Of a stretch of DNA of 64,000 nucleotides, positions 58,112-64,000 are shown piece after piece. The notes under the pieces were generated by a model. It saw nothing but the letters and a program-made list of their open reading frames with translations. It was not told the origin of the DNA and did no database searches. Both the position numbers and the translations under genes were made by a program. The DNA is from an uncultured Collinsella sp. (GTDB lineage: Bacteria > Actinomycetota > Coriobacteriia > Coriobacteriales > Coriobacteriaceae): contig CASDZW010000013.1 of the NCBI GenBank assembly GCA_949285915.1, forward strand, positions 5,783 to 69,782, given 5' to 3'. Each line of letters begins with the position of its first letter. Position 1 is the first letter of the stretch.

Positions 58112-59176
58112 CTAGCAGGTGCCAAAGCGATACATGATGGTCTCCTCATAGGGGTGCTCGGGCGTGCAGACGGGCTGCGGCCAGTCTGCGTGGTGCATGC
58201 CGTCTGGGTAGTACTCGGGCTCAAAGGCAAAGCCGGCTTGCGGGCCGTAGGTGGTGCCGTCCTTGGCAAGGTCAGCGCCGTCGTCGAGCCAGTTGCCCGT
58301 GTAGAGGTGCGCGCCCGGCTGGGTGATGGAAATGGCGAGGGTGCGGCCGCTCGCGGGGTCGCGCGCTTCGAGTGCGGGCCGCGATGCGGCATCGGGCTCA
58401 AAGCCGTCGATGCAGAAGCAGTGGTCATAGCCACGACCTCGGGCGATCTGCACGTTGTCGTGGGCGTCGATACCGGTGCCCAGCGCCGCGCCACAGCGCA
58501 GGTCAAAGGGCGTGCCGAGGACGCTCTCGATGGTCCCCTCGGACACGGAGTCCTCGCGCACGGGGAGGTAGTGGTTGGCGTGCACGGTCGCCTCCTGAGC
58601 GCGAACGTCGCCTGAGGCGTGGCCGGCGAGGTTGAAGTAGGTATGGTTTGTCATGTTGACAAAGGTGGGCTGGTCGGTCTCGCAACGGTAGGTGAGGGCG
58701 AGCGTCCCGTCCGATGCAAGCTCATAGGTTGCGGTAAAAGTGCGCTCGCCGGGGAGGCCGAGCTCGCCGTGCGCAAGGTGGCAGGCGAAGGTCACGCGGC
58801 AGGTACCCTCGTCCACGGCAGCTTCCCACACGCGTTTGTGGAGGCCATGTTCAAGGTCGCTATGCAGGTTGTTCTCGCCTTCGTTGGCGGCAAGGTGCCA
58901 CGAGGTGCCCGCTATCGTTACCTCGGCGCGGTCGGTGCGGTTGGCAACGGGTCCGATGGTCGCGCCGTAGCAAGCGGCGTTTGTGCCCGCGTAGCCGTCG
59001 ATGCTGGCAAAGCCCAGCACAATGTCTGCGCTGTTGCCCGCGGCGTCGGGGGCGTCGATACCAAGGATCGTTGCGCCAAAGTCAGACAGGCGCACCGTGA
59101 CGGGCCCGTTCGCAAGCGTGTAGACGTGCGCGGGCGTTCCGTCCGGAGCGGTACCGAACGAGTCGATGGTAATCAT
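58112..59176 (-). CDS. galM: Aldose 1-epimerase (galactose mutarotase)
   Basis: The 354-residue protein has the catalytic histidine in FVNMTNHTYFNLAGH and the glutamate in AFEPEYYPDGMHHADWPQP. It interconverts beta- and alpha-galactose before phosphorylation by GalK. GGGAGGCCTCC lies just upstream of the ATG. It leads the galMKT operon, divergent from a LacI regulator whose operators flank the control region. Confidence 0.94.
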   Translation of the reverse strand: MITIDSFGTAPDGTPAHVYTLANGPVTVRLSDFGATILGIDAPDAAGNSADIVLGFASIDGYAGTNAACYGATIGPVANRTDRAEVTIAGTSWHLAANEGENNLHSDLEHGLHKRVWEAAVDEGTCRVTFACHLAHGELGLPGERTFTATYELASDGTLALTYRCETDQPTFVNMTNHTYFNLAGHASGDVRAQEATVHANHYLPVREDSVSEGTIESVLGTPFDLRCGAALGTGIDAHDNVQIARGRGYDHCFCIDGFEPDAASRPALEARDPASGRTLAISITQPGAHLYTGNWLDDGADLAKDGTTYGPQAGFAFEPEYYPDGMHHADWPQPVCTPEHPYEETIMYRFGTC

Positions 59177-59233
59177 CCAGGAGGCCTCCCAAGATGTGCC
59201 GAAGCGGCATAACTTTGCCGCTGTGTTTATGAG

Positions 59234-59243
59234 TACGTTAACA
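59234..59243 (+). promoter_or_regulatory. LacI-type operator, galM side
   Basis: TACGTTAACA lies about 60 bases upstream of the galM start. The same 10-mer occurs in the opposite orientation 144 bases away, next to the lacI-type gene. Confidence 0.55.
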
Positions 59244-59377
59244 CTTTGCAGGTAACCGGGCTATGAAGTGATATGGCGCATCCGCAGACGGTAGATTTGG
59301 ACCGGCGAGCGGACGCCGGTGCGCGTGCAATTGAGGCCATACCGGACAGGCGCCAGCTTCGCTATGATGGGGTGTAT

Positions 59378-59387
59378 TGTTAACGTA
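59378..59387 (-). promoter_or_regulatory. LacI-type operator, regulator side
   Basis: TGTTAACGTA, the exact inverse of the galM-side site, lies about 60 bases upstream of the regulator gene and 10 bases after a TATGAT -10-like sequence (59363). The pair suggests looping and self-regulation. Confidence 0.55.
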
Positions 59388-59448
59388 CGCGTAAGGACGC
59401 GATTACGGCGTTCTTCAGATAGACGAACAAGCGGCAAGAGGGAGGAGC

Positions 59449-60480
59449 ATGCGACCTCACGGCTCGCGGGCGGCAGATGCGCCCCATTCGGTTTCTATGG
59501 CGGACGTGGCACGCGTCGCCGGCGTCTCCCAGCAGACGGTGTCTCGGGTGGTGAACGACCAATCCAATGTCAAAGCGGCGACGCGCGAGCGCGTGCTTGC
59601 CGCTATGGAGGAGCTGGGCTTTCGTCCCAACTATGCGGGTCGGTCGCTCCGCGGCGGCTCGTATCGGGCGGTGGGCCTTTTCATGCCCGACCTCATGTAC
59701 GCAGGAAACCTTGCCACGTTAAACGGCCTTATGGCGGCAGCCGCCGAGCGTGGCTACGCAGTGACGCTTGCCGACCGACCGGATGCCGCGGAGCGCTCGC
59801 TTATGCGGGAGTCGCGCCAGATGGCGGCACTTCCCGTGGATGGCATCGTCATTAACATGAGCCAAAAGACCGCGGACTTCGACGAGTTTGTGCCCCTGCC
59901 CGGCCTCAAGACGGTCATCGTGGGCGCTCTGCCGCATCCGCGCTGCACCACCGTTGACTCCGATCATTACGGAGCGGCCGTCATGACGGTCGAACACCTC
60001 ATTGCGCACGGGCACCGTCAGATCCGCCACATCGCAGGGCCGGTCGACTCGGTTCCGGCCGAGCAGCGCGAGCGCGCATGGCGCGACGTCCTCGAGCGGC
60101 ACAGCCTTCCCGTAGCGGAGCCCTGCCATGGGGATTGGTCGGCAGACGAGGGGTATGAGCTTGGGTGTCGTTTGGCTGAGGACCGCTCGGCGACGGCGCT
60201 GTTTGCCGCAAACGATCAGATGGCCTACGGCGCGATGCTTGCCCTGCGTGAGCGCGGCACGCGCGTGCCCGAGGACCTGAGCGTCATTGGTATCGACGAC
60301 TCGCTCGAGGGCATCGTGCCCCACAACATGCTCACGACGGTCCGCCTGAACCTCGAGGAGCGCGGCCGGGCCGTGTTTGAGCACGCGGTGGGTACGCTCG
60401 CGCGGAGTACGGAGCCTGTGGCGGTGCGCATCCCCGGAACGCTTGTCGCGCGCGCATCAGTGGCGGATGCGCGCGGTTGA
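59449..60480 (+). CDS. LacI/GalR-family transcriptional regulator
   Basis: The HTH SMADVARVAGVSQQTVSRVV (residues 16-35) is followed by the hinge RPNYAGRSLR and a periplasmic-binding-protein-like core with GLFMPDLMYAG, HIAGPVDSVPAEQRERAWRD and VIGIDDSLEGIVPH. It is divergent from galMKT and is probably their galactose-responsive repressor. GAGGGAGGAGC precedes the ATG. A DeoR regulator gene follows after 17 bases. It is a close paralogue of the regulator encoded at 61.3-62.3 kb. Confidence 0.94.
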   Translation: MRPHGSRAADAPHSVSMADVARVAGVSQQTVSRVVNDQSNVKAATRERVLAAMEELGFRPNYAGRSLRGGSYRAVGLFMPDLMYAGNLATLNGLMAAAAERGYAVTLADRPDAAERSLMRESRQMAALPVDGIVINMSQKTADFDEFVPLPGLKTVIVGALPHPRCTTVDSDHYGAAVMTVEHLIAHGHRQIRHIAGPVDSVPAEQRERAWRDVLERHSLPVAEPCHGDWSADEGYELGCRLAEDRSATALFAANDQMAYGAMLALRERGTRVPEDLSVIGIDDSLEGIVPHNMLTTVRLNLEERGRAVFEHAVGTLARSTEPVAVRIPGTLVARASVADARG

Positions 60481-60497
60481 TCTAAGGAGAAACAGAC

Positions 60498-61259
60498 ATG
60501 AAGGCAGAGCGCCAAGATAGTATCAAGCGTTTGGTTGAGGAGCAGGGGTCTGCTTCCGTTCGTGATATTGCGCGAACGCTCGATGTGTCAGAGATGACTG
60601 TGCGCCGGGATTTAGTTGAACTTGCAGATGCAGGTGTGCTCGAGCGGGTACATGGAGGTGCGCGTCGCTCGGCCACCCCTCATACCTCAATGTTGCGACG
60701 GGAATACAGCCATGCCGAGAAGCGCAGCCGCCATGCTGACGAGAAGCGCGCCATCGCTCGTCGTGCCGTTTCGCTTATCGAGCCAGATAGCACCGTGTTT
60801 TTGGGGGCGGGTACCACGGTCGAGGGCATGGTTCCGTTCCTTCCCGACTGTCATTTGAGGATCGTGACCAACTCGCTTTCAGTCTTCAATCTGATCGAGC
60901 AAATCGACACGTACGACTTGTGTCTGATCGGGGGAGCGTACCGGCCGCGGACCGCTGCATTTGTGGGCCCTATTGCCGAGGACGCAATTGCAAAGCTCGG
61001 GCTTGATATAGCCTTCATTGGTGCGAACGGCATCTCAGGTGGCGAGGTTTCCACCTCTAATGCCGAAGAGGGCAGGTTTCAGCAGCTCGCGTTTAGCAAG
61101 GCGGACGCTCGTTACGTTGTTGCCGATGCAAGCAAGGTGGGAAAGCGCGACTTTTATGCGTTCTATCACCTTATCGAGCTCGACGGACTCGTATGCGATG
61201 CATCTCTTTCCCAGGGCGCGCGTGCGCAGATCGAGGAGTACACCGAGCTACTCATGTAG
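60498..61259 (+). CDS. DeoR-family sugar regulator
   Basis: A DeoR HTH (SVRDIARTLDVSEMTVRRDL, residues 19-38, then VLERVHGGA) precedes the DeoRC sensor domain (VFLGAGTTVEGMV, LRIVTNSLSV, DIAFIGANGIS, KVGKRDFYAF). Such proteins, including LacR, sense sugar phosphates such as tagatose-6-phosphate. It starts 17 bases after the LacI gene behind TAAGGAGA and its base composition is less GC-rich. It converges on the second LacI gene. Confidence 0.93.
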   Translation: MKAERQDSIKRLVEEQGSASVRDIARTLDVSEMTVRRDLVELADAGVLERVHGGARRSATPHTSMLRREYSHAEKRSRHADEKRAIARRAVSLIEPDSTVFLGAGTTVEGMVPFLPDCHLRIVTNSLSVFNLIEQIDTYDLCLIGGAYRPRTAAFVGPIAEDAIAKLGLDIAFIGANGISGGEVSTSNAEEGRFQQLAFSKADARYVVADASKVGKRDFYAFYHLIELDGLVCDASLSQGARAQIEEYTELLM

Positions 61260-61296
61260 GCTGCGGACGGTCGGATTCTTGCGGCAGCACACTCCG

Positions 61297-62298
61297 CTAG
61301 AGGAGGGAGCGAACCGATTCGTGTTCTACGATGTGTCCTTGGAAAAGCCGGTGTTCGCGTTGGGAGCCGGCGGGGGAGTCGTCGATTATTTTCTCGACCG
61401 CCCAAAGGCCTACCTGTCGGTTGTCAAAGCGCACTGAGGTGAGGTTTACATCGGGGACAATGGCGGAGAGCACATCATCAACTCCAATGACGCTTACGTC
61501 CTCGGGCACATGCCTGCCATTCGCCTCAAGTGCTCGAATGCAACCATAAGCCATGGCATCATTTGATGCATAGACAGCCGTTACCTTAGGATTGCTTGCA
61601 AGGCGGACGCCCGCCTCGTAGCCGCTTGCCGACGACCAGTCACCGCGAAACACCGCGGGGGGTTCGATTCCGCGCTCTGCCAAGGCTTGTCGCCATCCCT
61701 CTTCTCGCTGCATTCCCGAGAGTGACCGTAAGGGTCCGGCGATGTGGTGCACGGTGCGGTGCCCACGTGCAAGGAGGTAGTCGACTACGTCACGAGAACA
61801 GCGGTGCTGGTCGTTGTCGCCGGTCGAGAGCACCGGATGCTCTTTCATGGTGATAATGACGGTCTTAAGATCGAAGGGCGGACGGAAGTCGTAGAAATCA
61901 TCCACCATACGGTTGAGGCAGAAGATCATGCCGTCCACGGGGAGAGCGGACATGCGCCGTGCCGCCTCGGTAAGGGTAGGGCTTTCGGGCGCCCGCAGCA
62001 GGGTGATCGCATAGCCACTCTTTTCCGCAGCGCGGGTGAAGCCGTCGAGCCGATCGAGGTTTCCCGTCGCGGTGATGTCAAACATGACGACGCCCAACGT
62101 GTGATAGCGGCCTCGGCGCAGTGATTGCCCGGCAAAGTTCGGACGGTACCCGAGCTCGCGCATAGCGCGGCGCACGCGTTCCTTAGTTTCAGCACGGACG
62201 GCGGGCGAGTCGTGCACCGTCCGCGAAACGGTCTGTTCCGATACCCCCGCTGCCCGAGCAACATCTGTCACCGTAACGCGATGCGGTTTGGCTGCCAT
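61297..62298 (-). CDS. LacI-family regulator of the downstream PTS gene
   Basis: The HTH VTVTDVARAAGVSEQTVSRTV is followed by the hinge GYRPNFAGQSLRRGRY and an effector domain with HHIAGPLRSLSGMQREEGWRQ and VIGVDDVLSAIVPDV. It resembles the gal-side LacI regulator throughout. It is divergent from the lactose/cellobiose-type PTS permease gene, which it probably controls; GGAGGAGC precedes its ATG. Confidence 0.93.
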   Translation of the reverse strand: MAAKPHRVTVTDVARAAGVSEQTVSRTVHDSPAVRAETKERVRRAMRELGYRPNFAGQSLRRGRYHTLGVVMFDITATGNLDRLDGFTRAAEKSGYAITLLRAPESPTLTEAARRMSALPVDGMIFCLNRMVDDFYDFRPPFDLKTVIITMKEHPVLSTGDNDQHRCSRDVVDYLLARGHRTVHHIAGPLRSLSGMQREEGWRQALAERGIEPPAVFRGDWSSASGYEAGVRLASNPKVTAVYASNDAMAYGCIRALEANGRHVPEDVSVIGVDDVLSAIVPDVNLTSVRFDNRQVGLWAVEKIIDDSPAGSQREHRLFQGHIVEHESVRSLL

Positions 62299-62502
62299 TG
62301 CTCCTCCTGAATGTCGACGATGCCATTGTATCGCAAGCTGATTTACCGCAGGATGTACCGTTTACGAACCAATTGATACCGTTCGCCGTGTGAGGTTGAG
62401 AGTAATCATTGCGCATCTTCGGTAGACGATTATCCTACGGTGCTGAAAATGTTATCGTCGCCATTTAGGAATCAATCCTATTGTAGCGATGCAACTTTTT
62501 CG

Positions 62503-62540
62503 ATTCTGCGATTGGCAGGTAGGCCTGCTGTAAGCAGAAT
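62503..62540 (+). other. Stem-loop in the PTS leader region
   Basis: ATTCTGC and GCAGAAT arms enclose a second hairpin GCAGG-TAGGC-CTGC. It may be an mRNA leader structure or an operator; TTGGCA (62513) and CAGAAT (62536) are 17 bases apart and could be a promoter overlapping it. The remaining 62299-62686 shows no gene; TACCGTTTACG and TACCGTTCGCC (62356 and 62386) are repeat half-sites. Confidence 0.35.
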
Positions 62541-62686
62541 GCAGGCCAAACGTCTTTCAACCGGGCAGAAATGATGTTTGGTGTAGGCAAAGAACACGGT
62601 CGTATCGTAGGCACTACGTTCGGCTATTGTTCTGTGCTTTCTAATGGCAACGTCGCCATATAGTATCGAGCATAGAAGGGACCGCC

Positions 62687-64000
62687 ATGGAACAGCTCAT
62701 CGCAACGATCGAGAAAGGCCGGCCGTTTTTTGATGCAATCGCCCGCAACAAGTACCTGAAGGCGATTCGCGACGGCTTCGTCTCGGTCATCCCCATCATC
62801 ATCTTCTCCAGTATCTTTATGCTTGTCTCGGCCGTACCCAATGTGTGGGGTTTCTACTGGCCCGACGATATCAACAACATGCTCATGAAGGCCTACAACT
62901 ACTCCATGGGCATTTTGGCGCTCGCCGCTGCGGCAACTACCGCTAAGCATTTCTGCGATGCGCAGAACCGCGATATGCCCAAGAACAACCAGATTAACTT
63001 CCTGTCAGTTATGATTGCGTCTGTTGTCGGATTCTTGCTTTTGTCGAGTGACGCGATTTCTGCCGAAGTCGACGGCGCTGCCGTTTCGGGCTTCGATAGC
63101 GGTCTTTTGGGCTCCAAAGGCCTTCTCACTGCTTTTATCGCCGCGTTTGTAACGGGAATCGTCTACAAGTTCTTCGTGAAGCGCAACATCACCATTAAGC
63201 TTCCCGAGCAGGTTCCGCCTAACATCTCGCAGACGTTCAAGGACCTCATCCCGTTCTCGGTTTCTATTGCCATTTTCTGGGCGTTTGACCAGGTGCTCCG
63301 CTCTATGTTCGGCATCTGCTTCGCTCAGGGCGTCATCCAGGTCTTCCAGCCGCTGTTCTCTGCGGCAGACAGCTACGCGGGCCTTGCGATCATCTATGGC
63401 GCCATGTCTCTTTTCTGGTTCGTTGGCGTGCACGGTCCCTCGATCGTCGAGCCGGCAATCTCCGCTGCTCTTGTGGCGAACATGACGGCCAACATGGCGG
63501 CTTACCAGGCGGGCGAGCAGGCTACTCACGTTCTGTCCCTCTCTTCTCAGTACTTCGTCGCATGCATGGGCGGAACGGGTTCCACGCTCGTTGCTTGCCT
63601 TATGTTTGCGTTCTTGGCCAAGTCCAAGGAGATGAAAGCCATTGGCCGTGCGTCGATCATCCCGGTTTGCTTCTCGGTGAACGAACCCTTTTTGTTCGGT
63701 GCCCCCATGGTCTTGAACCCTGTGTTCTTCGTTCCCTTTGTTGCTGCCCCCGTTCTCAATATCTGGTTGCTCAAAATCTTTGTCGACTTTATCGGCATGA
63801 ACGGCTTCCTCTACACCCTTCCGTGGACCACGCCTGCGCCTCTTGGCATCATCATGGGCCTTGGCTTCCAGCCGCTCGCATTCGTGTTCCTGGCTGCGGT
63901 GCTCGTACTTGATTTTGTGGTGTACTACCCCTTCTTCAAGGTCTACGACCGCGAGAAGTGCGAGGAGGAGTCCCACGCTCAGGAGGAGGAGCTTGAGGCG
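62687..64000 (+). CDS. PTS system lactose/cellobiose-family IIC component, runs off the window
   Basis: The frame is open from its ATG to the last base (438 codons, no stop). It opens with RNKYLKAIRDGFVSVIPIIIFSSIFML (abridged as YLKAIRDGFVSVIPIIIF) and has the conserved WFVGVHGPSIVEP and VNEPFLFGAPMVLNP blocks, with about ten spans. GAAGGGA precedes the ATG. The final acidic EEESHAQEEELEA may be a linker to a IIB domain, as in LacE-type IICB proteins. The sugar is likely a beta-galactoside or cellobiose-like disaccharide; gene content nearby favours galactosides. Confidence 0.92.
   Translation, partial: MEQLIATIEKGRPFFDAIARNKYLKAIRDGFVSVIPIIIFSSIFMLVSAVPNVWGFYWPDDINNMLMKAYNYSMGILALAAAATTAKHFCDAQNRDMPKNNQINFLSVMIASVVGFLLLSSDAISAEVDGAAVSGFDSGLLGSKGLLTAFIAAFVTGIVYKFFVKRNITIKLPEQVPPNISQTFKDLIPFSVSIAIFWAFDQVLRSMFGICFAQGVIQVFQPLFSAADSYAGLAIIYGAMSLFWFVGVHGPSIVEPAISAALVANMTANMAAYQAGEQATHVLSLSSQYFVACMGGTGSTLVACLMFAFLAKSKEMKAIGRASIIPVCFSVNEPFLFGAPMVLNPVFFVPFVAAPVLNIWLLKIFVDFIGMNGFLYTLPWTTPAPLGIIMGLGFQPLAFVFLAAVLVLDFVVYYPFFKVYDREKCEEESHAQEEELEA

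Noticed and set aside
1-64000. CRISPR arrays, prophage, integrase, transposase or rRNA genes
   Set aside because: No regularly spaced repeats, no phage or transposase motifs and no rRNA sequences were seen.

Overview
The window is GC-rich, dense bacterial DNA that looks like an intestinal, strictly fermentative actinobacterium of class Coriobacteriia, most probably Collinsella or a close relative. This is an inference from several things seen together: high-GC Gram-positive gene content, an adenosylcobalamin-dependent (class II) ribonucleotide reductase, ferredoxin-type proteins, many PTS permeases, GntR, LacI and DeoR sugar regulators, and long uncharacterised proteins of a Coriobacterial type. 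No rRNA, CRISPR array, prophage or transposase gene is visible. There are two tRNA genes, both on the minus strand: Glu(UUC) near 26.0 kb and Thr(CGU) near 45.5 kb.

Layout. 0-6.5 kb: a signalling and ABC-export block with a membrane-bound XRE regulator broken by one base in a run of seven T, an OmpR-type response regulator, an ABC ATPase, a predicted 25-residue membrane peptide, an ABC-2 permease, a histidine kinase and an FtsX-type permease. 6.7-13 kb: PAP2 phosphatase, an RsmJ-like rRNA methyltransferase, a secreted nuclease lipoprotein, a GH13 glucosidase behind tandem LacI-type operators, and a minus-strand group (YhbY, PHP phosphatase, flavodoxin-like protein). 13-26 kb: an anchored repeat protein, nrdJ behind NrdR boxes, an Fe-S aldo/keto reductase, a methyltransferase, a DUF711 protein, a DUF2975/XRE pair and a large membrane protein ending in a RyR-like domain. 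26-40 kb: a stand-alone IorA-like Fe-S protein coupled to an FKBP isomerase, two coupled helical-repeat proteins, an iron alcohol dehydrogenase, an FMN-riboswitch-led ECF transporter (ribU, fused ecfAA, ecfT), paired flavin-binding proteins, an M24 peptidase and three tandem HAD phosphatases. 40-45 kb: argCJBD, which makes ornithine precursors from glutamate.

46-64 kb is a galactoside-use island. A GH35 beta-galactosidase, a mannose-family PTS (IIB, IIC, IID, IIA), a GntR regulator, agaS and nagA form a set matching the gnb/bga loci of lactobacilli and pneumococci, which take up galacto-N-biose or GalNAc-containing sugars. It is followed by galMKT (Leloir pathway) with a divergent LacI repressor, a DeoR regulator, a second LacI regulator and the start of a lactose/cellobiose-type PTS permease that runs off the end. 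The beta-galactosidase and PTS supply (phospho)galactose and amino-sugar phosphates, agaS and nagA process the amino sugar, and galMKT handles free galactose.

The most unusual DNA-level signals are three unrelated families of long, near-perfect hairpins at gene ends. One is a two-copy element whose 37-nt core is conserved while its arms differ but stay self-complementary; one copy supplies the last residues of the M24 peptidase. The second family has two copies (11.1 and 45.2 kb). The third is a 164-bp perfect inverted repeat between nagA and galT.
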